This document shows positions 1 through 8,461 of a stretch of 43,763 nucleotides of DNA, piece after piece (the first letter of the stretch is position 1; every line of letters begins with the position of its first letter). This stretch comes from CAZYFS01 sp964647465. Lineage in GTDB: Bacteria; Patescibacteriota; Minisyncoccia; Minisyncoccales; UBA1441. Below the pieces are notes generated by a model that made no database searches, was not told the origin of the DNA, and saw nothing but the letters and a program-made list of their open reading frames with translations. The position numbers and the translations under genes are program-made. The stretch covers positions 1-43,763 of the forward strand of contig CAZYFS010000003.1 in the NCBI GenBank assembly GCA_964647465.1, read 5' to 3'.

Positions 1-2
1 AA

Positions 3-344
3 CTATCAGAAATTAGTGAATTAATAGATTTTTTCTTCAAAGAGATAGATTTTGAGAGAGAACTCTTGATGTGGAAAGAGCAAACAGAAAAAGATGTTAA
101 AAACTCTCTTAAATGTTCAAGGAGAATATTGACTAAGATAAGGTCAGATCTTTGGCAAGAAGATAAAATAAGAGATGTTCTATTGGAAGAGTTAAAATCC
201 TGGGACGATAAGGGTGAATTACTATGGCCGCTTAGAATAGCTTTGACGGGGAAAAAGAATTCAGCCGGACCGTTCGAGATAGCTGCTGTACTCGGAAAAC
301 AAAAAACGTTAGAAAGGTTAACATTAGCAATTAAAAAAATATGA
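3..344 (+). CDS. gltX: Glutamyl-tRNA synthetase, C-terminal part (gene enters from the left edge)
   Basis: The frame is open from the first bases of the window without a start, so this is the 3' end of a longer gene; an ATG at 69 is internal. The residues form the anticodon-binding domain of class I glutamyl-tRNA synthetase: a helical stretch, then a segment reading LLWPLRIALTGK followed by SAGPFEIAAVLGK, the typical end of GltX. The enzyme charges tRNA-Glu in the cytoplasm. In lineages without GlnRS it also charges tRNA-Gln, but the catalytic domain is outside the window, so discriminating or not cannot be judged. Its stop overlaps the next start (ATGA), suggesting co-transcription with the small membrane protein downstream. 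Confidence 0.9.
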   Translation, partial: LSEISELIDFFFKEIDFERELLMWKEQTEKDVKNSLKCSRRILTKIRSDLWQEDKIRDVLLEELKSWDDKGELLWPLRIALTGKKNSAGPFEIAAVLGKQKTLERLTLAIKKI

Positions 345-655
345 ACAAATATTTTGTCGGATTTTTATTCTTGCTGTTGATTGTTGCGATATTTATTTAT
401 TTTACTCCATCTGTTTTTCGACAAATCATATCAAATGTTGGTTTAAAAATTCAAAATATCTTTTCTGATTTTCTAAGCTATGAGTCGAAAGATGATCTAC
501 AGCAGAGCGTAGATCAAGGAAAGATGCAATTATTCGAAAAATTAAAAACTAGAGGAGAAGAGTCAATTGGAGAAATTCAAGAAGAAGCCCCAAAAATTTG
601 GAGTAAGCTCTCAGGGCTTCTAGAAAAAGGCAAGAAGACAATAGACGATTTATAA
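341..655 (+). CDS. Small protein with one N-terminal membrane anchor
   Basis: 104 residues. One hydrophobic segment (about residues 4-24) is followed by a charged, probably helical tail rich in Lys, Glu and Gln. The likely topology is an N-terminal anchor with the tail outside the membrane, or a signal-anchor protein. It overlaps the end of gltX by four bases (ATGA), which fixes the start and implies translational coupling. I recognise no family. The pairing with gltX is positional only and gives no functional clue. Confidence 0.65.
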   Translation: MNKYFVGFLFLLLIVAIFIYFTPSVFRQIISNVGLKIQNIFSDFLSYESKDDLQQSVDQGKMQLFEKLKTRGEESIGEIQEEAPKIWSKLSGLLEKGKKTIDDL

Positions 656-714
656 ATCTTTTTTAGTTTTTTTAGTTGTATTCACATGAAGTGATGGGGG
701 AACGGTATTTGTGA

Positions 715-743
715 TTGACAAAATCATTGAGAGGGCTTATCAT
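715..743 (+). promoter_or_regulatory. Candidate sigma-70 promoter for the Xer recombinase gene
   Basis: TTGACA at 715-720 and TATCAT at 738-743 are separated by 17 bases. Transcription would begin near 750, about 60 bases before the ATG at 813. The intergenic stretch 656-812 holds no other gene that I can see. Confidence 0.5.
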
Positions 744-812
744 GGATATAATAGTTATGAGTATAATAACCCTAACACTCAGTAACTAATGTGTAATTTT
801 GATTAAAACAAC

Positions 813-1748
813 ATGCTTAATCATCTCGAAGATTTTCTCCTTCATATACAGATAAATAACTACTCTCCAGAAACGCTTTATAACTACGAGCGAGATCTAA
901 AAACATTTGAAAACTTTCTGAGAGATGAAGCAAAAGTTTCTTTTGAGAAAATAACAAAAAGAACAATAGAACAATATAAAGCTTACCTGGTGTCCTCCGA
1001 TCGCAAAACTGCCTTGAATCAAAAGCCAGAAAAGAAACTAACAGCTAGTTCAATCAATAGAGTTCTTTCAAGTCTTCGAGGGTATTTAAAGTATCTTATC
1101 AAGATGGATTATAATGCTCCTGTTGCTCCAGAGGCTATCGAACTTCTGCGAACTGGGAAAAAACATGCAAGAATTGGGGAATTCGGAGAGATTAAGAAGT
1201 TGATCGAATTTCCAACAGATTTCGAAAAAAATGAAGTAGTTGGTTTAAGAAATCGAGCGATATTAGAAACCTTATTTTCCACGGGGATGAGAATTTCAGA
1301 ACTCACGAATCTCAAAATAAATGACATTGATAAAGCGGGAACAATTTTTATTAAAGGAAAAGGCAAAAAAGAAAGATTTGCCTATCTAACTAATAGGGCG
1401 AAAAAGCATATAAAAAACTACTTGGAAGTTCGAGGAAAATACGAATCCCCTTACCTGTTTTTACCTTATCGTGGGAAAAATGTTAATAAAAAAGACAAAA
1501 AAATCTCCCCTAATTACTTAGAAGGAAAAGTTAAAAAATACAGGGAATTATTAGGGTTTAATGTTCCTATCAATGTTCACGGGATTAGACACGCTTTCGC
1601 AACTTATTTAGCCGAAAACGGAGCTAGTCCAGTAGCGATTCAGACCCTTTTGGGGCATGAATCGTTAAATACAACTACTCGTTATGTTCATGCTTCTGAT
1701 CAATATGCAAAAAAAACGCTTCAAAAGCATCATCCCTTAAAGGATTGA
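813..1748 (+). CDS. Tyrosine recombinase of the XerC/XerD type
   Basis: 311 residues, the usual Xer length. Residues 1-100 form the SAM-like core-binding domain and about 115-300 the catalytic domain. The active-site set is complete: R160 (GMRISEL), a lysine in the beta hairpin near K183 (KGKGKKER), H256-x-x-R259 (HGIRHAFA), H282 (LLGHES) and nucleophile Y291 (TRYVHA). Xer enzymes resolve chromosome dimers at dif or integrate mobile DNA. The standard length, core-gene context and lack of phage genes nearby favour the chromosomal role. No integron-integrase insertion is visible. Whether it acts on the repeats in the right half of the window is unknown. It has its own promoter candidate and a downstream terminator. 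Confidence 0.9.
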   Translation: MLNHLEDFLLHIQINNYSPETLYNYERDLKTFENFLRDEAKVSFEKITKRTIEQYKAYLVSSDRKTALNQKPEKKLTASSINRVLSSLRGYLKYLIKMDYNAPVAPEAIELLRTGKKHARIGEFGEIKKLIEFPTDFEKNEVVGLRNRAILETLFSTGMRISELTNLKINDIDKAGTIFIKGKGKKERFAYLTNRAKKHIKNYLEVRGKYESPYLFLPYRGKNVNKKDKKISPNYLEGKVKKYRELLGFNVPINVHGIRHAFATYLAENGASPVAIQTLLGHESLNTTTRYVHASDQYAKKTLQKHHPLKD

Positions 1749-1771
1749 ATTATAGGGAGTCAAAACAATAG

Positions 1772-1963
1772 CTATCTTATAGGTCCTATATCGCTCCCAA
1801 TGACCCGTAGGGGCGTTTTTTCTTGATATTGGGCTATAATATAACCCAATCCAAAAGAAGTCAGAGTTAAGAGAAAGATAACTAAAAATAGAATAATTTT
1901 TGAAGAGTGATGACCCAAAAATAATTTAGTTTTTCCGTAAATTTTTTTAATAGCTTTTCTCAT
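1772..1963 (-). CDS. Small single-pass membrane protein
   Basis: 63 residues: a basic N-terminus, one strongly hydrophobic helix (about residues 23-45, ending FGLGYIIAQ) and a short tail. It resembles short proteins with the same basic start and FGLGY helix that I associate with Parcubacteria genomes, but I cannot name a function. It is divergent from rpmA and convergent with the Xer gene, whose terminator overlaps its last codons. That overlap makes the exact 3' end odd and slightly lowers confidence. Confidence 0.5.
   Translation of the reverse strand: MRKAIKKIYGKTKLFLGHHSSKIILFLVIFLLTLTSFGLGYIIAQYQEKTPLRVIGSDIGPIR
1792..1821 (+). terminator. Intrinsic terminator of the Xer gene
   Basis: Stem CGCTCC (1792-1797) pairs with GGGGCG (1810-1815), with one G-T pair, and is followed at once by six Ts (1816-1821) on the plus strand. 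It lies inside the 3' end of the small convergent gene. Confidence 0.6.
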
Positions 1964-1970
1964 AGAAAAG

Positions 1971-1979
1971 TGATATAAT
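1971..1979 (+). promoter_or_regulatory. Extended -10 promoter for rpmA
   Basis: TG-A-TATAAT (1971-1979) matches an extended -10 element; no good -35 is visible about 17 bases upstream. Transcription from near 1986 would leave a leader of roughly 25 bases before the rpmA ATG. Confidence 0.5.
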
Positions 1980-2011
1980 AACGAAAATTCAGCTTATTTT
2001 TATTAAATATT

Positions 2012-2284
2012 ATGTCTAAAACAGCTTCCAAGGGGACAACGAAAACAGGAAGAGATTCTCAGTCAAAGAGATTAGGGGTGAAGGTCTCTGGTGGGCAATC
2101 AATTAAAACAGGATCAATTATCTTGCGCCAACGAGGAACTAAATTTATGTCAGGAGAAAATGTTAAAACCGGGAAAGATTACACTATTTATGCTTTAAAA
2201 GATGGAATAGTCACTTTCGCGACTAAGAAAAAGACAAAATTTGATGGTAGCAGGCGCGTAATCAAAGTAGTTAGCGTTATTTAA
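2012..2284 (+). CDS. rpmA: 50S ribosomal protein bL27
   Basis: 90 residues, standard for bL27. The N-terminus begins MSKTASKGTTKTGRDS and carries the conserved segment around LGVKVSGGQ and SIILRQRGTKF. This protein reaches the peptidyl transferase centre of the large subunit. There is no Firmicutes-type cleavable N-terminal extension. It has an extended -10 promoter just upstream but no strong Shine-Dalgarno sequence. Its stop overlaps the end of convergent rplI by eight bases, so two ribosomal protein genes meet tail to tail. rplU is not adjacent in this window. Confidence 0.97.
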   Translation: MSKTASKGTTKTGRDSQSKRLGVKVSGGQSIKTGSIILRQRGTKFMSGENVKTGKDYTIYALKDGIVTFATKKKTKFDGSRRVIKVVSVI

Positions 2285-2723
2285 TAGCGCTAATCTCCAG
2301 ATTGATATTAACTTTTGCTGATGGACTTAATTTGATTTCAATTTTGTATTTTCCCAGTTTTTTAATTGGTTCTTCCAATTGAATCTGGGATTTTTTGATT
2401 TCGAAATTTTGCTTAGCCAATATAGCAATAATTTTTTCTTTGTTTATTGACTCAAATAATTGTTCTCTCTCCCCTACTTTCACTTCGATTTTAAAATTCT
2501 CTTTTGCTATTAAGGTAGCTAAATTTTGTGTTTCTGTCCCTGCTTTTTCTCTTTTTTTAGCTGCTGCTCCTTCTTGAGCTTTTAGCCAATTTAAATTGGC
2601 GGAAGTAGCTAATTTTACTAATTTTTTTGGAATTAAATAATTGCGAGCATAGCCCGCTTTTACTGTCTTAACTTCGTGTTTTTGTCCCATTTCAGGAACA
2701 TCTTGCGTAAAGATTACTTTCAT
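2277..2723 (-). CDS. rplI: 50S ribosomal protein bL9
   Basis: 148 residues, full length. The N-terminal domain starts MKVIFTQDVPEMGQKHEV and contains the bL9 signature GYARNYLIPKKLVKLAT; a long basic helix and a C-terminal domain follow. bL9 binds domain V of 23S rRNA and limits frameshifting. Several CPR lineages lack bL9, so its presence here is a useful lineage marker. Its start overlaps the stop of the S41 protease gene (ATGA), indicating coupled translation, and its end overlaps rpmA on the other strand. Confidence 0.95.
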   Translation of the reverse strand: MKVIFTQDVPEMGQKHEVKTVKAGYARNYLIPKKLVKLATSANLNWLKAQEGAAAKKREKAGTETQNLATLIAKENFKIEVKVGEREQLFESINKEKIIAILAKQNFEIKKSQIQLEEPIKKLGKYKIEIKLSPSAKVNINLEISAIK

Positions 2724-3916
2724 TTTATTATATTTTTAATAACTTCAATTGCTTTTTCTAGTTGTAGGTCCTGTTTTTGATCTTCGTTTTTTATTTCTAG
2801 ATCAGGAATTAGCCCCACTCCATCAATTGATTGATCGTTAGGGGTCCGCCATTCAGCTATGGTAATTTTGAGAAGAGAATTATCCTGAATTTCGATCGGT
2901 TGTTGAACAGTTCCTTTCCCAAAAGATTGTTCCCCGATGAGTTTAATTCCCCTGTTATCTCTCAATGCGCTTGCCAGAATCTCTGATCCGGAAGCAGATC
3001 CGCGATTAATTAAAACAACCAAGGGATATGAAACAAAATTCTCATTTCCATATGCTTCTATAATTTTCTTTTGGTTTTCTCCCAGATGTTCAATAACTAT
3101 AACATCTTCACGGGATAGAAACCATTCCGCTATTTGCTTAGTGATTTCAAGGTATCCTCCAGGGTTGTTTCTAACGTCTAAAATAATTCCACGGATAGAA
3201 TTATCGTTAAGTATCTGTTTCGCTATTACATTAAAATCGTGGCTTGAATTTTGATGGAAATGTAGAATTTGCAAATGAGCGATAGATTCATCAATAATTG
3301 TTAATTCTACAGAAGGGATATTTATAACTTGGCGTATTAAAGTAAAGTTTTTTCTATCAAAAACTGATTCACGATTTATTACCAGGGTAACGCTAGTCCC
3401 TTTTTCTCCGCGAATAAAATTAATACATTCCTCCAGGCTCAAATTTTGAGTAGGCCTACCGTCGATTTCAATAATTTTATCAAGAGGTTTTAATCCTATT
3501 TTCTGAGCAGGAGTATTTTCTAAAGGGCTAATGATTGTTAATTGGTCGTCTCTTATCCCCACTTCCATTCCTACTCCCTCGATAGATCCAGTTAGATCTT
3601 TTTGAAATATTTCAGCCGTTTCAGGAATAAAAAAGGTTGTATAGGGATCATTAAGAGAGCTTACTAAGCCACGAATAGCTCCGTAAACCATATCTTGTTG
3701 GTTAATTTTTTCAGTAGTAAAAAAATTTTGTTCAATCTTATCCCAAACTTCCCAAAAAGTAGAAAGATCTACATTATTGTGAGATTGATTTCCGTCGCCC
3801 AAAAAAGCTATATTTTGAGGAGCATTAGTGGAGATTCCCAAGAGAAGTCCTATTCCTCCTCCAATTATTAGTCCAATAATCAAAGAAGTGATTTTTATGT
3901 TCCTTTCTATTTTCAT
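2720..3916 (-). CDS. S41 family carboxy-terminal processing protease
   Basis: About 398 residues from the ATG at 3916. A start at 3940 is also open but would sit against the tRNA 3' end and only add polar residues before the anchor. A hydrophobic N-terminal helix (ITSLIIGLIIGG) exports or anchors it. A PDZ domain follows around the GVGMEVGIRD and KIGLKPLDKI segments, then the S41 core with nucleophile serine in GSASGSEI and general-base lysine in SFGKGTVQQP. CtpA/Prc-type proteases cleave C-terminal tails of envelope proteins outside the membrane. It lies downstream of dnaJ and tRNA-Lys and overlaps rplI by four bases. Confidence 0.93.
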   Translation of the reverse strand: MKIERNIKITSLIIGLIIGGGIGLLLGISTNAPQNIAFLGDGNQSHNNVDLSTFWEVWDKIEQNFFTTEKINQQDMVYGAIRGLVSSLNDPYTTFFIPETAEIFQKDLTGSIEGVGMEVGIRDDQLTIISPLENTPAQKIGLKPLDKIIEIDGRPTQNLSLEECINFIRGEKGTSVTLVINRESVFDRKNFTLIRQVINIPSVELTIIDESIAHLQILHFHQNSSHDFNVIAKQILNDNSIRGIILDVRNNPGGYLEITKQIAEWFLSREDVIVIEHLGENQKKIIEAYGNENFVSYPLVVLINRGSASGSEILASALRDNRGIKLIGEQSFGKGTVQQPIEIQDNSLLKITIAEWRTPNDQSIDGVGLIPDLEIKNEDQKQDLQLEKAIEVIKNIIK

Positions 3917-3941
3917 AAATTTTATATCGAAGATATTCAAG

Positions 3942-4013
3942 TGGGTCCGGTGCGAGTCGAACGCACAACTTACTGCTTAAAAGGCAGGCACTCTACCATT
4001 GAGTTACGGACCC
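3942..4013 (-). tRNA. tRNA-Lys (anticodon TTT)
   Basis: Read on the minus strand, the acceptor stem GGGTCCG pairs perfectly with CGGACCC. The D arm (CTCAATGGTAGAG), an anticodon loop CTTTTAA with anticodon TTT, and a T arm with GTTCGACTC follow. The discriminator is A and the next bases are CT, so CCA is not encoded and must be added after transcription. The gene lies between dnaJ and the S41 protease on the same strand. Confidence 0.95.
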
Positions 4014-4021
4014 TTCTTTTG

Positions 4022-5125
4022 TTACAATCCCTTTGTTTTCAATTCTTTGATCAATCTCTTTTGTTCCAGGCTTAATTTCTTAGGGATTTCAACTTTTAAC
4101 TGTACCAATAAATCTCCTCGCCCTGGTCTATTGAAATGAGGGATTCCCCTCTTGCTAACCTTTATTATTTTATCAAAATCAAAAGCTTTTGGAATAGTAA
4201 TAAATAAATCTTTTTCTTCTATTGTTGGGATTTTTATGTTTTCACCTAAAGCAGCCTGAGAGAAACTGACCCTAACTGTTTCCAAGAGATCATCTCCCCG
4301 ACGTTGAAAAACCGAATCATTTTCAACAACGATATTTACATACAAATCTCCGGCGGCACCTTGGTATAAGCCAGCGTTTCCTTGCCCTGCCAATTTTATG
4401 ATTTGTCCAGAATCTACTCCTGGAGGAACAGGGATTTTAATTTTTGTTAAGCTTTCGATAATTCCTTTTCCGCGACAAACATTACAACGGTGTTCAGGAA
4501 CTTTTCCTCGACCGCCACATTCTGGGCAGGCAGAATAACGAGTGAAATTTCCGAACATGGATCGCTGAACTTTAGGAACCTTTCCTTTTCCTCGACAAGT
4601 AGGACATTCTTTCAAAGAAGTTTTTGATTCAGCCCCGTCCCCCTTGCAACGAGGGCAAACAATCTTCTTGTTGAGGGTAATCTCTTTGAAATTCTGACGA
4701 AGAGTTTCCTTCAATGATATTTGAAGAGAAATTTGGACATTTTCTCCCCTATTATAATTTTGGTTTTGGCCACCCTGGCGAGAACCAAAATTAAACAATC
4801 CTCCTAATTCTTCTAAAATATCGTTTAGATTGTCGTTATCAGCGGGATTAAAGTTAAAACTTTGTGGATCGAAATGGAAGCCAGAAAAATTAGCTCCTCC
4901 TCCGGCCCATTGATTGCCGTCTTGCCGAAAACCTCCTTGATCGTATAGTCCCCTTTTGTTTTTATCGCTCAATACCTGGTACGCTTCGTTGATTTCTTTG
5001 AATTTTTCTTCATCACCATTTTTTTTGTCAGGATGGTATTGATGAGCTAAACGACGATAGGCTTTTTTAACCTCCTCTTGGGTAGCGTTACGTTCTATTT
5101 CTAATGTCTTGTAATAATCTTTCAT
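4022..5125 (-). CDS. dnaJ: Chaperone protein DnaJ
   Basis: 367 residues. J-domain with H31-P32-D33 (QYHPDKK) that stimulates DnaK ATPase; a Gly/Phe-rich linker with several GG and NF pairs (about residues 70-125); a zinc-binding region with four CxxCxGxG-type repeats (CPRCKGDG, CPTCRGKG, CPECGGRG, CNVCRGKG); and a C-terminal client-binding domain. It is therefore a full type I DnaJ. It follows dnaK by 19 bases in a grpE-dnaK-dnaJ operon and lies 8 bases before the tRNA-Lys. Confidence 0.97.
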   Translation of the reverse strand: MKDYYKTLEIERNATQEEVKKAYRRLAHQYHPDKKNGDEEKFKEINEAYQVLSDKNKRGLYDQGGFRQDGNQWAGGGANFSGFHFDPQSFNFNPADNDNLNDILEELGGLFNFGSRQGGQNQNYNRGENVQISLQISLKETLRQNFKEITLNKKIVCPRCKGDGAESKTSLKECPTCRGKGKVPKVQRSMFGNFTRYSACPECGGRGKVPEHRCNVCRGKGIIESLTKIKIPVPPGVDSGQIIKLAGQGNAGLYQGAAGDLYVNIVVENDSVFQRRGDDLLETVRVSFSQAALGENIKIPTIEEKDLFITIPKAFDFDKIIKVSKRGIPHFNRPGRGDLLVQLKVEIPKKLSLEQKRLIKELKTKGL

Positions 5126-5144
5126 TACTCTTAGAAAGTTTTAT

Positions 5145-7058
5145 TTAGGAATTATTGTCTTTTTTTTCTTCCTTGTTCTTTTCTTTGTCGTTATCTTTGC
5201 TTTTCGAAGAGCTGTCTTTGTTCTCCGAAGAACTATCTTTGTTATCTTTATCTTGTTGTTGCTTGTAAAGAGTTGCTCCGACAGTTTGAATGCTGTTAGA
5301 TAAATCTTCTGTCGCCTTTTTTATTTCCGATGCATCATCTCCTTCCCTCGCCTTTTTTAAGATTTCTATCTTCCCTTCGATTTCTTTCTTTGTGCCTGCT
5401 TCTATCTTCCCTTCGGCCTGTTTTAAGGTTTTTTCAGATGCATAAATTAATGCCTCGGCGCTATTTTTGAGTTCGATTAATTCTTTTACCTTTTTATCTT
5501 CTTCGGCATGTTCTTCTGCCTCTTTTTTCATTTTTTCAATCTCGTCTTTAGAAATGCTTGCTGCTTGTTTAACTGTTATCGATTGTTTTTTCCCAGTAGC
5601 TTTGTCTGTAGCAGAAACACTAAGAATGCCATCGGCGTTGATGTCGAAGATTACTTCTATCTGAGGAGTTCCTTTGGGGGCAGAAGGAATGTCACTTAAA
5701 ACAAATTTTCCTAAGCTTTTATTGTCGACAGCCATGGTTCTCTCTCCTTGGAGGACATTAATTTCTACCGAAGGTTGATTGTCGCTTGCCGTCGAAAAAA
5801 TCTGGGTCTTCTTAGTTGGAATGGTGGTGTTTTTTTCGATAAGTTTAGTCATTACTGCTCCCAAGGTTTCGATTCCCAGAGAAAGAGGAATTACATCTAA
5901 AAGTAAAATATCTTTCACATCTCCCTGGAGAATTCCTCCTTGGATAGCTGCTCCCATTGCTACTACTTCATCGGGATTAATTGATTTATTTGGCTCTTTC
6001 CCAAATAATTCTTGAATTCTTTCTTGGATTTTTGGCATACGTGTTTGCCCGCCAACAAGAATAATTTCTTCAATATCCTTTGGTTCAAGTTTAGCGTCTT
6101 TCAAAACACTTTTAGTTATATCTATTGCTCGTTGGATATAACTATCCGTCATTTTTTCTAACTCTGCTCTTGAAAGAGTGAATTGTAAATGTTTCGGGCC
6201 ATCATCACCAGAAGTAACAAAAGGAAGGTTTATTTCTGTTTGGATAGCATTAGAAAGCTCTTTCTTTGCTTTTTCGGCGGCTTCTCTTATTCTTTGGAGA
6301 GCTAATTTATCTTTTGACAAGTCAATTCCCTGATCTTGTTTAAATTTATCGACAATCCAATTAGAAATTTCTTGATCAAAGTCATTTCCTCCAAGATGGG
6401 TATCTCCTCCTGTGCCTATCACCTCAATAGTATCTTTGCTAATATCAAGAATAGAAACATCAAACGTTCCTCCACCAAAATCACAAACAAGAATTTGTTG
6501 ATCTTTTTTCTTGGTTAGTCCATAAGCCAAAGCGGCGGCAGTTGGTTCGTTGATAATTCTTCTTACTTTTAATCCTGCGATTTCTCCAGCCGCTTTCGTA
6601 TCTTGACGTTGGGCATCATTAAAATAAGCCGGAACGGTAATGACCGCCTCTTCTACCTTTTCTCCTAATTTGCTTGTTGCATCCTGTTTTAGTTTTTCCA
6701 AAATCATTGCTGATATTTGAACTGGCTTATGCCATTTTTCTCCTATTTTAACCTCGATTGTTTTATCAGAAGCCTCACGAATTTCAAAAGGATAAGTGGA
6801 GAGATCCCTTTGGATGGTTGGATCATTAAATTTTCGACCGATTAATCTTTTTATTCCAAAGATTGTATTTTGAGGATTTGTAATCATTTGTCGATGAGCT
6901 AGAACACCAACTAATCTTTCTCCCTTTTGGTTAATAGCAACAATAGAAGGAGTTGTTCTTGCTCCTTCGGCATTTTCAATGATATGAGGTTTTCCTGCTT
7001 CTACCGCGGCTACGGCTGAAAAAGTTGTTCCGAGATCAATTCCTATAATTTTAGACAT
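5145..7058 (-). CDS. dnaK: Chaperone protein DnaK (Hsp70)
   Basis: 637 residues from MSKIIGIDLGTTFSAVA; an in-frame ATG at 7091 would add eleven polar residues not typical of DnaK. Phosphate-binding loops are visible in the ATPase domain (DLGTT, VCDFGGGTFDVSI, ILVGGQTRMP), then the linker DILLLDVIPLSLGIE, then the substrate-binding domain (INVLQGERTMA). The extreme C-terminus is a low-complexity Ser/Asp/Lys/Asn tail, not the usual acidic end. It folds clients in the cytoplasm with DnaJ and GrpE, encoded on either side. No CIRCE operator was found upstream of the operon. Confidence 0.97.
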   Translation of the reverse strand: MSKIIGIDLGTTFSAVAAVEAGKPHIIENAEGARTTPSIVAINQKGERLVGVLAHRQMITNPQNTIFGIKRLIGRKFNDPTIQRDLSTYPFEIREASDKTIEVKIGEKWHKPVQISAMILEKLKQDATSKLGEKVEEAVITVPAYFNDAQRQDTKAAGEIAGLKVRRIINEPTAAALAYGLTKKKDQQILVCDFGGGTFDVSILDISKDTIEVIGTGGDTHLGGNDFDQEISNWIVDKFKQDQGIDLSKDKLALQRIREAAEKAKKELSNAIQTEINLPFVTSGDDGPKHLQFTLSRAELEKMTDSYIQRAIDITKSVLKDAKLEPKDIEEIILVGGQTRMPKIQERIQELFGKEPNKSINPDEVVAMGAAIQGGILQGDVKDILLLDVIPLSLGIETLGAVMTKLIEKNTTIPTKKTQIFSTASDNQPSVEINVLQGERTMAVDNKSLGKFVLSDIPSAPKGTPQIEVIFDINADGILSVSATDKATGKKQSITVKQAASISKDEIEKMKKEAEEHAEEDKKVKELIELKNSAEALIYASEKTLKQAEGKIEAGTKKEIEGKIEILKKAREGDDASEIKKATEDLSNSIQTVGATLYKQQQDKDNKDSSSENKDSSSKSKDNDKEKNKEEKKDNNS

Positions 7059-7136
7059 AATATTTTTATTCTTCTTATTAATAATAAACAAGACCTAGCT
7101 TTTATTCAAGAGTAATCAAAGCTAGCTCTTGCCTTT

Positions 7137-7619
7137 TTATTTAACAACTTTGACTTGAGTAGGTCTTAGAACTCGGTCATGAAAAAGATACCCTGTTCTG
7201 ATTTCTTCGATTTGATCTGGTTTTTTGCCGGCACTCTTTCCTTTTGTTATTGCTTCGTGAAACCGAGGATCAAATGATTTATTTTTTGTTTCAATTTTGT
7301 GAACATCTTCTTTTTCTAAGATGCTAATCAATTTGTCCTGAATTCGTTTGGTTCCTTCTTTTAGTTTTTTGAGTTCAGTTTTTTCTTTTATTTCAGCCTC
7401 TAATCTCCCTAAATCATCCTCTATGCTTAGTAATTCAAGAAATAGATCTTGTTTTTCCTGATCAACGGTTTCTCTAATGCGTTGAAGCTCTCGTTTTTCA
7501 TGATTAAGAAAATCGGCTTTTGTGCGCTTCCAGCCATCAAGATAGTTATCCCTTTCTTGTTGGCATTTCTTTAATTTTTCTTTAATTTCAAACAATTCCT
7601 CTTTTTTCTTCTCGGGCAT
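7137..7619 (-). CDS. grpE: GrpE nucleotide exchange factor
   Basis: 160 residues. A long N-terminal coiled coil (about residues 5-85), including the GrpE-type segment GWKRTKADFLNHEKRE, leads into the compact beta domain with FDPRFHEAI and GYLFHDRVLRPTQVKV. GrpE releases ADP from DnaK. It is the first gene of the chaperone operon; a promoter candidate lies just upstream, overlapping the end of ftsQ. Confidence 0.95.
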   Translation of the reverse strand: MPEKKKEELFEIKEKLKKCQQERDNYLDGWKRTKADFLNHEKRELQRIRETVDQEKQDLFLELLSIEDDLGRLEAEIKEKTELKKLKEGTKRIQDKLISILEKEDVHKIETKNKSFDPRFHEAITKGKSAGKKPDQIEEIRTGYLFHDRVLRPTQVKVVK

Positions 7620-7662
7620 ATTCCTTATTTTAGCAAATTATTTTTCTACTTCAACTAATAAA

Positions 7663-7691
7663 TTAATAACACGTTTTTACGAATTAGTCAA
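7663..7691 (-). promoter_or_regulatory. Candidate promoter of grpE-dnaK-dnaJ
   Basis: On the minus strand TTGACT (7691-7686) and TATTAA (7668-7663) are 17 bases apart, about 40 bases before the grpE ATG. A second option, TTGAAG with TAAAAT at 16 bases spacing, ends seven bases before the ATG and would give a nearly leaderless transcript. No inverted repeat of the CIRCE type (TTAGCACTC spaced from GAGTGCTAA) is present. Confidence 0.4.
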
Positions 7692-7693
7692 GA

Positions 7694-8461
7694 TTATTTA
7701 ATCTTATAATAAGCTCGATTTTCATAGCCTAAATCAATATATTCTATCCCGTCAAAAGATTCAATTTCTTGATTTGTTATCATCGCTCTTAGCTTATCAA
7801 GCTGATTATCAACGCCCATATCTTGACGAAAATATATCAAACATCCATCTTCCGTAGAAATAATTATTTTTTGCCCGGAAGAGATGTTTATTTTTCTTAT
7901 CATTTCTTTATGGGCAAGCTTATTGATCGTTTCTTTGATTGTCATGATTTTTCCCCAGGGCAACAGATTCAGGTATCTATTAATATCTTCTGGTTCAACA
8001 ATCAAAGATCGGTCAATTTCTAAAAACCAAGAATCAACAGGAGGAATTTCCTTTTTTTGATCAATGATTATCCCCTCTTTATCGAGGATGGAATAGCTAT
8101 TATTTTGATCGGCGATATAACACTCGGGAATCCTTTCTTCGATGAGAACATTGAGGGAATGAGGAAAATCTCTTGTTAAAGAAAAAGTTTTAATCTTAGG
8201 AAAGATTATTGGTAATTGTTCTTGAATTGAACTTAAACTCCAAATCAAACTTTTCGATCGCCACCTTCCTAATTCTTGATAAGCGATCTTCTCTATCTCC
8301 TTCGAAGAAATTTCATTATTTCCTTGGATAGAAATATTGGTTGCGCTAAAAACAGGAGAAAAATAAAGGAGATAGAAAATTCCTAAACTTCCTGCGCAAA
8401 CAATGACTATTGTTTTGAAGGCGAGAGATCGTAAGATTCTTCGCAGTATTTTTCTTTTCAT
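7694..8461 (-). CDS. ftsQ: FtsQ/DivIB-like cell division protein
   Basis: About 255 residues. The start at 8461 is chosen because it gives an ATGA overlap with the upstream FemAB gene; an in-frame ATG at 8485 would add eight residues. A basic N-terminus precedes one membrane helix (about residues 15-37). A POTRA domain follows (SATNISIQGNNEISSKEIEK), then the FtsQ beta domain with FPHSLNVLIEERIPECYI. FtsQ bridges early and late divisome proteins outside the membrane. Sequence conservation in this family is low, so the call rests on architecture and the fP-sl-v-i-ErkP-like motif. Confidence 0.8.
   Translation of the reverse strand: MKRKILRRILRSLAFKTIVIVCAGSLGIFYLLYFSPVFSATNISIQGNNEISSKEIEKIAYQELGRWRSKSLIWSLSSIQEQLPIIFPKIKTFSLTRDFPHSLNVLIEERIPECYIADQNNSYSILDKEGIIIDQKKEIPPVDSWFLEIDRSLIVEPEDINRYLNLLPWGKIMTIKETINKLAHKEMIRKINISSGQKIIISTEDGCLIYFRQDMGVDNQLDKLRAMITNQEIESFDGIEYIDLGYENRAYYKIK

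Noticed and set aside
5467..6518. Plus-strand ORFs across dnaK
   Set aside because: They lie antisense to the strongly conserved dnaK frame and have no start signals or family motifs.
7620..7693. CIRCE operator for HrcA upstream of grpE
   Set aside because: TTAGCA occurs once but the required inverted partner is absent, and no hrcA is in the window.
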